Shown here: piece after piece, positions 21,396 through 32,410 of the stretch | Position numbering within the stretch: position 1 is the first letter of the stretch | Layout of the letters: every line of letters begins with the position of its first letter | Position numbers and translations under genes: made by a program | Assembly: GCA_011033025.1 (NCBI GenBank) | Contig: WFMF01000337.1 | Location: 124,001 to 188,000 of the forward strand | Direction: 5' to 3' | Length of the DNA: 64,000 bases | From: Beroe forskalii | Lineage: Eukaryota > Ctenophora > Nuda > Beroida > Beroidae | Notes under the pieces: model-generated | Databases searched by the model: none | What the model was told of the DNA's origin: nothing | The model's input: the letters and a program-made list of their open reading frames with translations, nothing else

Positions 21396-24312
21396 CATCA
21401 CTCTTGGCGTGAGTCGGTGGACTTTGCAAAAAAAAAACTTTCCGCAAGCCTTGCAGTTCTTGCAGGTGTAATGGAAGTTCTTGTCTTGGTAGATAAGCCG
21501 GGTTCCGATGGTCACTTCATCGCACACCGCACACTTCGGCTGGAAGTGCTCGGTTTGGCAACCGTGACAAACCAGCGTTCCTGTTAAACAGTTTACTCAA
21601 AGATAATGAAACACAGGATTCATGGAAGTTCTTGTCTTTACCGAGAAATAAGCGGGTTCCGATGGTCACTTAATTCAACTCGCACACTTTAAGCTGGAAG
21701 TGCTCGGTCTGGCAACCGTGACAAACCAGCGTTCCTGGTTAGAGAATTATAGTTTACCCACAGAATGATAAACCAATCGAAACTCAAGATTCGTGCTGTC
21801 CTGCTCGCTGATTGGTTGATGAATGCGTGCTGTGGGTTAAATCATCTGTCAGACGTTTTCAGACCCCCTCGACTGGGTTAAATCAGCGCCTGACAACAAT
21901 TAAATAATGTTTATTTCAACAGCACACTTCGGCTGAAAATCTGAAAGCGTTCGGTCTGAACCTGTGACATAACAATGTTTCTGGGGTTAAAGATACGGAT
22001 ATGATACGGAGTTGATATAAGGATGTGATCCGATGTCACGCATCCTTTTCATCTTCAACCTGAAAGCTGGAGCTAGATTTCACACCGCAGAGCTGCTTAG
22101 AAAGTCAGTTCTACCCATAACCACGAGTAAAAATGATAAACTTCATGAGGGGGGGGGGGGGCAATGGCATTCTAAGCCACCGTTTCCAGAACAGTTTTTC
22201 TGATTTGCGTGTGGCTTGAATGGCAGTTGACAGTATGCCAGTATGGCACTATGTCTAAATCTATAGAACTAGCAGAATGCCAGTATGGCACAAGCGGTAA
22301 AATTTGACAATACTTACTTATTGACACACGAGTTGCTTGGCGGTGAATTGTTGAGCTCTTACAGGGTCATCCAAGTTTTGGACCACCCTTTACAACACCC
22401 TTGCGGAGAAAAATATAGTCAAGATTAGAAAAGAGAGGTTGTTAAGATTGCGTCGTCAACTTCACTGGTAATACAAGAGGTTGCGTCTTGCAACTGTTCC
22501 ACCCCGTTACTGTCACCGTAACGGTGACAGTTCGAACCTTAGTGTGCGCGTCTTTTGTTTGCGCGGCGTACAGACATGCTAATTGCTATTTATAAGTCTA
22601 TACGCCGCGCAAACTTACACCGCGCACAGACAAGACGAGAAAACAGCAGCTCGAACTGCCCCTATAAACTTCACTGAGATCTGGAACCTCTCACCAACAC
22701 TTCCAGAGACATTAGACATTAGACAAGCCAATAGATCTGGAATGTACTTACTTATTTGAGTTATTTTTCTTCATTTGTTGGGTCTTGACTGGGTCATCCA
22801 AGTATTTGGACCACCCTTGATAATGATGAACTGCAGCTGCTGTGTTGAAGAATGATATCAAAAATACCAACTTGAAATTGCGTAACGCATACTCGTACAG
22901 AATATCGTTCGATTGATGCAGGTCTTGATAAAGACGCGCAATTCTGAAACTTTCGATAGAAATGATGTAGAAAGTTGACGTGCAAACAGTAAATTGAGAC
23001 CTGCGTCAATCAAGTGGTCTGTACGCAATACACAAATCTCAAGGTCAATTTATTTCACTTAACAGAATAACAGAAATATAGTTTTCAAGGGGGGGGGGGC
23101 TTTTCAGCCATCATTGAAAGCTTGAATGGACGATGTGCATCGGGCATCAGGCATGCAGCAGAATAAGAGTGGGGTTTTACTTACTTATTTGGGACTTGAT
23201 TTCATGAGTCTTGACTGGGTCATCCAAGTTTTGGACCACCCTTTTTAAGGCACTGCAATGCGTAAAAAGAATAAATGTCAGTAAAATTATTGAGAAAAAG
23301 AGCGTTTATTCAACAAAATGAAAATATGATATGTGCATAAATCCGACGTTGACGGCTTTTTTTGTGGAAGATTTTGTTTATGCTCAACTCACCGTTCCTC
23401 TCATTAAAAGTTTCCTTGGGGTCAATGATCCTGTTGCACGGACCGCATCTGAAGCAAGTGTTAGGTGTGAACTTCTGAAATTGTCAAAAAGTAAAATTGT
23501 TTGAATTCTCAGAAGTGGTGAAAAATTAACAACGTAAAATTGAAATGATCCATCTTCGTTTAGGTACCTGAAGCAGGTCTTGTGGAAGTGCTTATCGCCG
23601 TAGATGACCCAGTGGTTGGGGATGACAGTGTTGCATTTACCACAGACCCTGAAAATAAAATCACGTAGTGCAAAGTGCAATGGTCACGTGGTAACGATAC
23701 AAGATCACGTGGTTATGTTACTAGGGTCACGTGGTAACGATACAAGGGTCATGGGGAAACGATACAAGGGTTACGTGGTAACGATCCAAGGGTCATGTAG
23801 TAACGATACAGGGGTCACGTGGTAACGATACAAGGGTCACGTAAAAGGCTTAAATCAACTTGACACCAGTTAAGTTAGATCTTGACATCAGGCAGTTTTG
23901 ACACGAGTATACTCAGTAGAAACCGCTGTAAATTCAAAATTGACACCACTTCACTTTGACACCATTTTTCTGAAGCAGAAGAAACCAGAAGGCTGACATT
24001 GGTTATCTCTGACACCAGTGTTTTAAATGGCAAGGAAATGGAAAATTTTCCTTTTCCAAGAAATAACAATTATAGTTCTGTTGAGAAATTACCAGAAATT
24101 ACCAAAACATGCTACCCATGGTTGGTGATTGTGAAACTGTCAAGATCACAGATTCTTGATCTTCTCAATGAAAAAACTGCTCAAGAGCTGTTTAAAACCC
24201 ACCAATTTTATAGCGAAAGCGATGCTGCACATTGATACACTAATACTTACTTTGGATCAGACATCTTGGACTTTTTAGCCTCACTCTTTCGGCTAAAATC
24301 GGTTTGGAGCAT
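21396..24312 (-). CDS. LIM-domain protein (partial gene model, at least 4 exons)
   Basis: Exons read on the minus strand: 24312-24251 (start; alternative inner Met at 24264 giving MSDPK), 23648-23568, 23448-23393 and 21580-21396. The junctions keep frame with GT/AG borders. Exon 2 gives VCGKCNTVIPNHWVIYGDKH..HKTCF, exon 3 RCGPCNRIIDPKETFNERN, exon 4 GTLVCHGCQ. Together they form one complete LIM zinc finger, C-x2-C..H-x2-C-x2-C-x2-C..C-x2-C. A second LIM starts at CAVCDEVTIG and reaches HYTCKNCKACGK. Its last zinc pair (CKVH) follows after only five residues across a T10 run, where 16-21 residues are usual. That end may be mis-modelled, an error in the homopolymer, or decayed. LIM domains bind proteins; exact family unknown. 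Later exons were not found. Confidence 0.75.
21625..21990 (-). pseudogene. Two decayed copies of LIM exon 4 inside the preceding intron
   Basis: 21625-21740 repeats most of the 21396-21580 exon. It shares gaacgctggtttgtcacggt, the ccatcggaacccg stretch and the gacaagaacttccat stretch, but has indels and an in-frame stop at the gaattaagtgacc site. A shorter, more worn copy lies at about 21915-21985 (cacacttcggctgaaa..tgtttctggggtta). Both still carry the acceptor-side sequence. They look like tandem exon duplications that lost coding capacity. Confidence 0.65.
22330..23250 (-). pseudogene. Three repeats of an exon-like block in the LIM gene intron
   Basis: The block aagggtggtccaaaacttgg (minus strand) followed by atgacccagtcaaga.. 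and ending at a strong donor ..ataa|gtaagta recurs at about 23247-23185, 22815-22750 and 22395-22315. Read in one frame each copy gives VVQNLDDPV, in another KKGGPKLG-stop. None joins the neighbouring LIM exons in frame by my reading. They may be alternative exons, decayed exon copies or an intronic repeat. The exact repetition together with a conserved donor is the reason to list them. Confidence 0.4.
22523..22662. mobile_element. Foldback element, copy 2
   Basis: It has the same ends as the other copies (ggtgacagttcgaac .. ctcgaactgcccc) and the same inner arms: gtttgcgcggcgtacagac facing gtctatacgccgcgcaaac. It lies in the LIM gene intron and directly follows ctgtcaccgttacgg-type palindromic sequence (ctgtcaccgtaacggtgacag), which may reflect the insertion site or a partial second copy. 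Confidence 0.75.
23680..23845. repeat. E-box-containing ~22-bp minisatellite in LIM intron 1
   Basis: About seven units of gggtcacgtggtaacgataca with point changes. Four or more units carry an intact CACGTG palindrome. It lies 600 bases downstream of the start of the LIM gene, in its first intron. A cluster of bHLH-type sites is one possible role; a neutral minisatellite is equally likely. Confidence 0.75.
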
Positions 24313-25757
24313 TGTAAATAACATATTCTTGGCTAATATCAAGACGATATTCAAAGCGACAAAGTAAGAAATCAGAGATTTCTTAACGGAATATCAACTT
24401 TATGTGCATATTAGCTACCATAATTATTTACTGCCAGTAGTACTATATCTGTAGTATTGTTATGTAATTGTAGTGTTGATAAGTCGTAGTGAACACAGCT
24501 GTTGATATTTCGTTATGAAATGTTAAAATTCATACTTTGTAGGTCTATTCGTCATGAAAGCAATATATGGGATTATTATATGAAATTATATGAGATTACA
24601 TGAGTATATTATATGCGATTATATGAGATTAAATATTAAAAAACCACAATCCCAGGCAAAGCAACGGATCAAAAATCCTAACTTAGCGTAATAGCGACTG
24701 AGTTTGCTTTTACAATAAAAAAGGTGTCAGATCAAGACTGCAAAAATCAACACCTGTACAAAATTGTGGGAATAGTTTATTTCATCAATATCTGTTAACA
24801 AAACCAAAAACCAAAAATAAAAGCAAAAACAAAAACCAAAAAGACTGCAGAAATGACATTATAAACGCAACGATTTCAAACTCACAGAGAGCTCCTACTG
24901 GTTACATTCCTCACTTCAGTGTTTTTATATGATTCCGATTATCCCGACTTGCAAAGCCCGTCATATACGACCGTGACACTTTACACGGAAAACATAGTCC
25001 TAACATCGTCACTAAAGTACAACTTAAAACCATGATAATGACGTCACATGATATACTTGAGCGAGGCAGGTAACGCATATCACTCAAATGCTGATTGCCG
25101 ATGACATGGCTGGAGGTGTGGAAAGGTATGCGGTAAATCAGCTAAATTGCGATTACATGACCTTACATTCGCTGGCTTAACATTCCAGGGTTAGAAAGTC
25201 GTACAAAAAACCGAAAAAGAATCTCGAGATTCCGCAAAAATATGGCATCCCATCGTGAATCATTACATCCCACATTCCCGTAAAAAACTCTCGTAATTCA
25301 TGGAGGAGAAAAATCATATTTAGTTGTATTTGCAAACTTTTCTTTTGTTGATGCTTTAATGAAATATTAGTACTATTAGAATAAATTGGAAATGAATTCA
25401 AATTGGAAATGAATTCAAATTTGTTTGGGATTTTTCCGGCCTGAACCCCCCCCCCCCCCTTAATGAGGGTACCAAACCCCAATCAGATATACATTATACA
25501 TTGAGCTTACGTCGCTAACTTTTAAAACCTGATGGGTAAAAAGTTATACTCTGAAAGACACATAATTATTTCAATAGTTCAAAACTACAAGTACGCTTCA
25601 CCTGAGGAAATTATTAGAATTATTAAAATCAGTAAAACTATTAAAATTCTAAAGCCCTAAAAGGGCAGTGCAGTATATCCATAAACAGCTAAATACATCC
25701 CACAACTACGTCTATAATTGGCACATCTTCAGTTCGTCCAATGATCAGCAGCAGAGC
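24313..25757. other. Intergenic DNA between LIM gene and peptide cluster
   Basis: No gene was recognised. There are a few simple repeats: tatgagatta-type at 24560-24640, aaaaccaaaaac-type at 24795-24845, and a C14 run near 25449. The 5' flank of the LIM gene is at its left end. The 3' flank of the first secreted peptide gene is at its right end. Confidence 0.55.
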
Positions 25758-26135
25758 TTAGCTTTCTGTTACCCTGTCACAGAAAGCTTCTTTAGCCTTT
25801 GCCAGAACGGGTCTCTCCTCAGCATCAATCTCCAAGTTGCAGATTTTCTTAACGACATCTGCAATGTGATTTCCAAGACGTCTGAACCCTGTTTTTGTAG
25901 TGCACTCCTTGGCTGCTGGCTTATTGAGAGCTTTAGTACACAGCGCTTGCAGACGTTCACACTTGAACTTGCCCCCAAAGTTCACAACAGCCTTCTCCTT
26001 ACAGACGTGTTTAACCACACTCTTGACCGCTCTTAAGCCCCTTGCTTTATTTATTGCAGTCAGATCTCCCTGAATTTCAGGTATGGACACCATGAAGATA
26101 AGGGCAAAGCAGGCAATAACTGCAACGTTTCTCAT
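25758..26135 (-). CDS. Secreted six-cysteine protein, family member 1 (125 aa)
   Basis: A small predicted secreted protein; no known family recognised. Residues 1-23 form a typical signal peptide (MRNVAVIACFALIFM..), probably cut near the IQG-D site. The mature part is basic with six cysteines at 45, 59, 66, 78, 99 and 119. The block VVNFGGKFKC at 50-59 is shared in form with the other members. Cysteine spacing is 13-6-11-20-19. The single-exon CDS starts just after a leader sequence also seen before the other members (..ccaatacattc or similar). It lies at the left edge of the segmental duplication, so its paralogue at 34.5-34.8 kb is cut off. Even number of cysteines after the leader suggests three disulfides; this is inference. 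Confidence 0.85.
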   Translation of the reverse strand: MRNVAVIACFALIFMVSIPEIQGDLTAINKARGLRAVKSVVKHVCKEKAVVNFGGKFKCERLQALCTKALNKPAAKECTTKTGFRRLGNHIADVVKKICNLEIDAEERPVLAKAKEAFCDRVTES

Positions 26136-27076
26136 CTTGAATGTACTGGCTAAAGAACAATTGGGTTATGATAATGTTAAATTTCACGGGATTGGGGGTC
26201 TTTGGATTGTGGACGTTTGGGGCAACAAGGTAAAATTTCAAAGGAAGGGGGCGGGGAATTAGAATTAAGAATCAGATCTTCAAATATCAATATCGTGTCA
26301 AATCGAATATGAAAGTAATTATATTGGTTGAGAGAGAATTGGTATGGTGAGAAAGAATTGTCATTGTGAAAAAGTTAACTGGCATGATTGAGAAAAATAT
26401 TTGGCTAGTTTAAGGGGAAAAAACTGAGATGGACTCAACTGAAGTCCTTATCCGATCACTGAGTGTGAGAATGCTGAATGATTGAGTGAGATAGATCCTC
26501 GCCTTAAAACCTACACGACTATCCATTAAACGGGTGGAGTAACACTTCATTCGGCCTCACGGGATTATTATACTGGTAACGGGTTATTTGTACACAAGAC
26601 ATTAACATTACCAATTTTTGTTGTATTTTTACTCGTGTGTATGATTATGACACGAAGAATATTAGAAAAGGGGAATTGACACCATCATCAGTAAGTTCAG
26701 ATCTTGTACAGAGGGTGACAAACCCCTCGAATTTCCTCACCTGTCGTTTCACTTCCCTAATTAATGGTTAATTTTAACTTTTCAAGGATTGATTAGCCTC
26801 CCCCAGCCAACTCATCGTGAACTAACGGGCAGCCATTGCTGAGACGCAAACCGGCTCATGACATTTCGATAAATCGATATTTCCATCTCGCTAAAGGCGT
26901 TTATTGATATTCAATACCAGCAGAAACGCCGTACAATGAATTATTTATTGTGATTATCGAACTATAATAATCGTGATGAGTCAATAACTTAGAGGAGGTA
27001 ATGATCAAAAATATAGCCCTGATAAACCCTCCACGATGCGAAATTTAGATAACGATACGATCAGGAAACTGCTTAC

Positions 27077-27205
27077 CTTTACTGTTGAGGTTTCGGAAAG
27101 AAGGACCACTCATGAAAATCTTGTTTGGTGTTAGATGGAGTGATTTATCCAGCTTTGTACGGTACGTGGGACTGTGTCAGGATCCGTGATAGTTCTCGCA
27201 TGAAC
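27077..27205 (-). other. Exon-like block, probable 5' leader exon for peptide gene 1
   Basis: On the minus strand a CCTTTGCAG acceptor and an AAAG|GTAAGC donor bracket 129 bases. The equivalent in copy 2 (36721-36849) has the same length and borders. The block is about 0.94 kb upstream of peptide gene 1. It has no long open frame, so a non-coding leader is the simplest reading. It shares the AAGCTGGATA motif and a similar donor end with the block at 30940-31059, as if it were an older duplicate. RNA evidence would be needed to confirm splicing. Confidence 0.4.
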
Positions 27206-27976
27206 CTGCAAAGGTCAATCTAATCCAATTAACCGTTTAGGGAAATGGTCAACCTAATCCAATTAATGGTTTAGTGAAATGGTCGTTTACCGTAACAGAA
27301 AAACCGGTGAACCAGCAGTAACAGTAACCGAATTTATTGAGAAATAGTAACCGGTCGTTTGCTTATACAGCCTGAGACTAATTCTGGTCCCACGCTTTCC
27401 CAACCGAGCAATCTCGCAAAAATCAAAGACATGCCACAAAAAGAAATATGAATCCCAAAAAACAATTTCGTAATGCCCATAAGAAGAATTAAGTTGAAGC
27501 TGTAAGCTTAGAATTTTAGTCTTTCGATATTTGTAGAAATGCAGAAGTATAAACTCAAAACTTTATTATAAAGTTTATAAATCTTACAGTTACTTTGTAC
27601 AGTTTTGGTAAAGTTAAAGTCGAGCCGGAGCACAATCCCTTTTGCTGATTATTTTGATTTTTTTGGAAATAAAATATTTGTCGACCTTAACCCCCGTCCC
27701 TCACTTTTTCGCTGCTCCCATAAGGATATTAATGGTAGAGGACAAATTCATATAGGTGAATTTTTGGTGCCAAGCGTAAAAAGTAAAACTCTGGAAATTG
27801 TCACATAATTTCAATAGTTTCTAATTACACTTCACACGAATAAAATCTAAACTTTGATCAGAAGGCAATAAAATCACAAAATTAATAAACAGCTAAAATA
27901 TCCCACAACTTGAAGTTAAACAGAAACTATACTTTCTGTTGATCTATCCAAATCAACAACAGTTTCTGCTTCAGTT

Positions 27977-28327
27977 TTACTCCGTACAGAAGGCTGCCTT
28001 CACTCTCTCCACAAGTACTCGCAGCCGCTCGGCCTCGGGTGGATCCATATTACAAATATTGCTGGTGATAGCGTTAAGCCATTCGGGAATGGTGCCATAC
28101 TGCGTCTTACCAGAGCACTCCCCAGCCACTGGCAGACCACAGAAGGTCCGCAGAGCCGCGCACGAAAATCTACTCTCGATGTTCACCACACCGTCACCAT
28201 TACAGATGGCCTCTCTTGCTGACTTGACATTCTTGATCAGAGTAAGCCAAGGCTGCGCTCCTTCGCTTTTAGGGATGGAGAGCATGAAGATAAGGGCAAA
28301 GCAGGCGATCACAGCGATGTTCCTCAT
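27977..28327 (-). CDS. Secreted six-cysteine protein, member 2 (116 aa)
   Basis: The signal peptide MRNIAVIACFALIFMLSIP.. is nearly the same as in members 1 and 3, but the mature part differs. Six cysteines lie at 42, 56, 63, 71, 92 and 114 (spacing 13-6-7-20-21). The VVNIESRFSC block at 47-56 is the family signature. It has a GECSGKTQ region and ends AAFCTE. Its duplicate at 37401-37745 differs by point changes and by two codons (PPEAERLRVL against PPERLQKL). Upstream DNA (28328-28500) is almost the same as that before member 3 (29391-29560), which points to a shared promoter or leader. Function unknown; secretion is inferred from the leader. Confidence 0.87.
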   Translation of the reverse strand: MRNIAVIACFALIFMLSIPKSEGAQPWLTLIKNVKSAREAICNGDGVVNIESRFSCAALRTFCGLPVAGECSGKTQYGTIPEWLNAITSNICNMDPPEAERLRVLVERVKAAFCTE

Positions 28328-29024
28328 CTTGCAGTCTTGGGTGTATTGGCTAAAATAACCATTGGGTTATAGTATGTGATGATAGACTATGGTATTGGGA
28401 TTTGAGTTGCATGCAAGTTCCATTTTGTAAGAAACACGGAAAGGAACATTTAAATTGCTATCCTTAATTATCGCACTTTTTTCTAGACTCTCTATGTCAT
28501 GATCTATGAAAATTAAACCTGTACTGAACTAGTCGCACTTTTTTTCTAGACTTTCAACATGTTATGATGCATGAAAATTAAACCTGAAGTAGTCGGCACC
28601 TACTGCATCATCCATGCTTCATGTGCATTAAGCAAATATCGTTCGAAGCAAATTACCTGACCACCAATTTATAAATCTACCACTGTTAAGTGGTCTTTTA
28701 AACTGGTTAGCAGGGCCAAAGTTGATATGTGTATCATGGCCATAAGTGCATCAGAATGAATGGTTGAGGACAAATTCATTATATTCTGGTTCAAATTGGT
28801 GAATTCGTAGCGTTAATTGAAACCTGATCTGCAACAATAAAACTCTTAAAATTATCACATAATTCCAATAGTTTCAGATTACAATTCACACGATTAAAAT
28901 TGAAACTTCGATCAGAAGCTAATAAAATCACATAATTCATTGACGGCTAATATATCCCACAAGTAATGTTCTACTTTCTGTTGATCTGTCCAACTCCAAA
29001 TCAAGTTCAACTACAGCTTCTGCT

Positions 29025-29390
29025 TTACTCGACGCCCATAGCGCGACAGAACTTTGTCTTAAGCGGGTGATTTATTTTTACCATGTCACCCGTACAGGCT
29101 CCGCTAACAACTCCATCCAGGTAGGTGGAAGCAGCTTCGTTTTCCCAGGATTCGCAGCGACCACCAGCGACAGGTCTTCCCAACGCGGCACAGAAACCCA
29201 GTAGAGCGGCACACGAGAATCGCCCCCCGACGTTAACCACTCTACGTTTTTCAGGTTGACACATTTCTTTACCAGCCGTTAATATGCTCAATAATCTAGA
29301 TCTAATCTCACCTGCTGTCAGTGTTTGGCTTTCATGGATGGACAGCATGAAGATAAGGGCAAAGCAGGTGATCGCAGCGACGTTTCTCAT
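29025..29390 (-). CDS. Secreted six-cysteine protein, member 3 (121 aa)
   Basis: The signal peptide is MRNVAAITCFALIFMLSIH... The mature part carries cysteines at 44, 60, 67, 79, 99 and 115 (spacing 15-6-11-19-15), with the family block VVNVGGRFSC at 51-60 followed by AALLGFC. The tail ends KFCRAMGVE. The mature region is Gly/Ala-rich and basic. The duplicate at 39681-40046 differs at only about six residues. The CDS is a single exon preceded by ..TTTTAG|CCAATACACC, which looks like a splice acceptor for an upstream leader exon. Confidence 0.87.
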   Translation of the reverse strand: MRNVAAITCFALIFMLSIHESQTLTAGEIRSRLLSILTAGKEMCQPEKRRVVNVGGRFSCAALLGFCAALGRPVAGGRCESWENEAASTYLDGVVSGACTGDMVKINHPLKTKFCRAMGVE

Positions 29391-29665
29391 CTTGAAGTCT
29401 TGGGTGTATTGGCTAAAATAAGCATTGGGTTATAGTATGTGATGATAGACTATGGTATTGGGATTTGAGTTGCATGCAAGTTCCATTTTGTAAGAAACAC
29501 GGAAGAGGACATTAAAAGTGCTATCCTTAATTATCGCACTTCTACCTAGACTCTCGATGTAATGATTTATGAAACAGAAACGCAACACACATGCAAATGT
29601 CGTTCGAAGCAAATTATCTGTCCTCTAATTTACTAATTTATTATTATTAGCTGGCTTTTTAACTA

Positions 29666-29864
29666 CCTTAGGAGGTGTATTTATGTGGAGTAAAATTTTG
29701 GTGTTTACAAATTTGGTAGGTTGTAATTTGGGGATCTTTCTCAAGTCATTAATCTAGTTAACATATGATAATGACGTCATTTTGAACTGTCATGGACGGT
29801 AAAAATATGGGGATATTTCCGAAAAATCCCCAAATTAAAACCTTTATAAATACACCTCCTAAGG
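29666..29864. mobile_element. TA-flanked MITE (199 bp), copy in duplication 1
   Basis: Terminal inverted repeats CCTTAGGAGGTGTATTTAT / ATAAATACACCTCCTAAGG with TA on both sides, as expected of Tc1/mariner-type insertions. Inner sequences also pair (aatttggggatc against tccccaaatt). No coding capacity. The same element sits at the matching place in copy 2 (40334-40532), so it inserted before the duplication. A lone end (tctcctaaggta) lies 70 bases further right. Confidence 0.75.
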
Positions 29865-30174
29865 TACCTTTCGAAAAATCCCGAAATTTCGTATCCCATC
29901 GGCCATCATAAAACATAAATATGTCTCCTAAGGTAATTCTTTTGAAGAATGATGGGAGACGAGGAAAATATTCTTAAACAAAAGTGAGATGAAAATTAAT
30001 CCTGGGCGCCCAACTTAGAGCAAAAGCTGCCAGAACAAAAATACCACAGGACGGTTGAGAGGTGAAAACACTTCTCAAGTCAGTCTTGAATGATTTTTCG
30101 AGTTTGGTCCTGACTTTTTATACCCACTCGATGGTTTTCTTTTGTGGGGCAAGCCAAACGGTTAGGGGAATATG

Positions 30175-30262
30175 TGTAACAGGTCATTTATTATATGTCA
30201 CAGGTCATTTATTATAAGTCCCATGTCATTTAGTATATGTCCAAGGTCATTCATTTTGTAAA
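30175..30262. repeat. ~21-bp VNTR (aggtcatttattatatgtcac)
   Basis: About four units here against about six in the duplicate (40845-40965). Units alternate atatgtcac and ataagtccc. It lies upstream of peptide gene 3 on the minus strand. The unit number has changed since the duplication. Confidence 0.8.
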
Positions 30263-30939
30263 TTTTTATGATTTTCACTCGTGTGGTATTGGCAATGATT
30301 TCATATACATTAGAGGGGGGGGGCGGTCAGGAAGGATATTAACATCTGTCATAATATGATGAAAGATGTTAATAAAAAAGAATAAGTGATACTTAATTTT
30401 CGTGTTGGGAATTGGAATTGCTCGACGCTCGTACTTTTCGTACGTTAATTAGCTTGGTGAGGACTGACGGGATAATGGACTTTACATCACCCCGCCCCCC
30501 TCTGTCAGGTCGTTATCAGCTAATTAAGGGAATACTGCGTGTTTCTCAGTACGCACTATAACTAAGCAGTTTACACATGGCTGATGACATCTCTAAAATT
30601 CCTTAGCTTTAACTCATTATTGACGTTTTACTGATATTCAATACCGACTAAAACTCCTAATAGCGATGGATTTTACTCAATAAACCTCCATTTTAAAATC
30701 CTAAAAAATATATTAATTCCAATAATTCCAGCTGCGCGGGGATTTCAAGAACTGTGAAATACTTTCAACTATGAAGTATTGAAAATAATCACAATTTCAT
30801 AAAATTATTGCCATGTCGTCCCACTCCCAAAACCACGTAATATTTCTATAACCAACAAACCCACGCGCAAGTTTCTTGAATGCTCAATTAAAGATTACAA
30901 TTCATAATAACACGCAAACAAAAACTGTTATTTGCTAAC

Positions 30940-31059
30940 CTTTATTGCTGGAGTTAAGTCAGATGTATCCAGCTTCATAGGTGTGAGGCTATCCTGATCC
31001 GCTTTCCAGAATCCAGAATCGTTGTGTTGGGACCCGCTATAACCCAAAATCATGGGGAC
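30940..31059 (-). other. Exon-like block with 38-codon open frame upstream of peptide gene 3
   Basis: On the minus strand a pyrimidine-rich ..TCTACTGTTCAATAG acceptor and an ATAAAG|GTTAGC donor bracket 120 bases. An ATG at 31053 opens 38 codons (MILGYSGSQHNDSG..LTPAIK) that stay open to the donor. The duplicate (41646-41765) keeps length, borders and frame with two amino-acid changes. If spliced to the acceptor just before peptide gene 3, this frame would enter the peptide gene out of phase and stop after 26 codons. It may be a leader exon with an upstream ORF, or an exon of a separate small gene. Confidence 0.4.
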
Positions 31060-31763
31060 CTATTGAACAGTAGAGACGGTCAGTTCATTGATACACATAG
31101 ATCAAAATAATATAATTAATTTTTTGAACAAGATCGATTCATTGAATTCTATTTAATTTCAGTGCTATATCAATGATTCGTATACTTTCATAAAAAAGTT
31201 AAAAGCTAAAATTAAGTAACCACTGCAACATTATAAAATTTGCAATTCATCATTCATCATAATATCATTGAGAGGAATAATATAACATTATCATCACATT
31301 CAATCTATAATAATTCTAACAACAAATAGACCAGCTATTCGAGTATTATAATTGATAAGGGTTAGATTCACGAACATATTATTTACCTGATATTCGCTGT
31401 TAAGTATTTCTCACTCGAAATCAAATCAAATGTTCATCAATAACATCATAAATCACAAAATTACCATATTCAATTTAACAGCCAAAAAGTGAACCTGGTG
31501 AGTATCAACAATAATATTTATCTGAACCATAATAGGGTCAATTTTGAAAAATCACAAATCTAATACTTCTAATTGCGCACGAACCATAAAAGTACGTGAA
31601 ATCACTTAAATCGCCAAGAACAGAAATTTCCCTAGCTCTATAATTAGAACATTATAAAAGGATGCCCACTTAAGTTTTACAAGAAATTTTGGTCTCTCTG
31701 ATATCCATATAAGAGGGAAGAAAATGCTTTTAAAGGTACGGAGTTCTACTAGAACATGATATC

Positions 31764-31919
31764 GGTGACAGTTCGAACTGCAGTTAGCGCGCCTTTTGTG
31801 TGCGTGCCTTTTGTGCGCAAGGCTGAGGTTTGCGCGGCGTACAGAATTATAAACTTGTTATTTATATGTCTGTACGCCGCGCACACAAAAGACGCGCACA
31901 CTGTAGTTCGAACTGCCCC
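31764..31919. mobile_element. Foldback element, copy 3
   Basis: Ends ggtgacagttcgaactgcag and ctgtagttcgaactgcccc, inner arms tttgcgcggcgtacaga against tctgtacgccgcgcacac. It lies just downstream of the V-ATPase D stop codon in duplication copy 1. Copy 2 (about 42536-42545) reads straight through at this point (gatatccggatcc), an empty site. The element therefore inserted after the duplication, or was lost from copy 2. Confidence 0.8.
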
Positions 31920-31961
31920 AGTAAAAGGATCCAATATTCCCCAGTAAGTCCTGCAGCGCCA

Positions 31962-32410
31962 CTAGAACATGATATCGGGATCATGCTCGGTTTCCAACAA
32001 ATTCCGGGGTTCCGCTCTCTTGGAAGCACCTGCTTCCTCTGCCTCCTCCTTCTTCAGGTACTCTTCCAGGAACTGCTTCTGCTTCTCACGGATGATCTGG
32101 AATTAAATGGCAGATCAGATCAATATCAGACATGACAGATCAGATCAAGATCAGACATGACAAGAGATAAGTGCTTCATTCCTTTTAACAAGTTAGTTAA
32201 AAGGATTTTCAAGGAATAAGGAGGATAGAAAAATGTGGATTTGGACCTAAAATGGTGGTAAAGGGGGATTAATTAGTTCTTGCCCTGAACTTTTAAAAGG
32301 GGGGATTGGAGCTAACCTTCTTCTTGTCCTGAACTTTCTTCAGTCTGTAGAATTCCTCTCTGTCCCTCTCATCCAACTCCTCCACGATATAGGCGATCGT
32401 GTTCTCAAAT
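31962..32410 (-). CDS. V-ATPase subunit D, distal copy of the last two exons
   Basis: Exon 32410-32317 (94 nt) encodes FENTIAYIVEELDERDREEF.. to VQDKKK and ends in a canonical AAG|GTTAGC donor. Exon 32096-31962 (135 nt) begins IIREKQKQFLEEYLKKEE and ends DPDIMF with the stop at 31964. Splice phases fit exactly onto the exon ending at 47828 (AG + A = Arg). These exons duplicate 42577-43011, yet only this distal pair keeps the donor. They lie about 15 kb from exon 4 with several genes between. They may be the true 3' end of the gene, an alternative end, or orphan exons. See the main gene entry. Confidence 0.85.

Noticed and set aside
27939-28358. Long plus-strand frame (139 codons) opposite peptide gene 2, also open at 37363-37776 and 25668-26036
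   Set aside because: It is the antisense shadow of the secreted peptide genes. Conservation follows from the duplicated sense genes, and the sense strand has the signal peptide and cysteine pattern.
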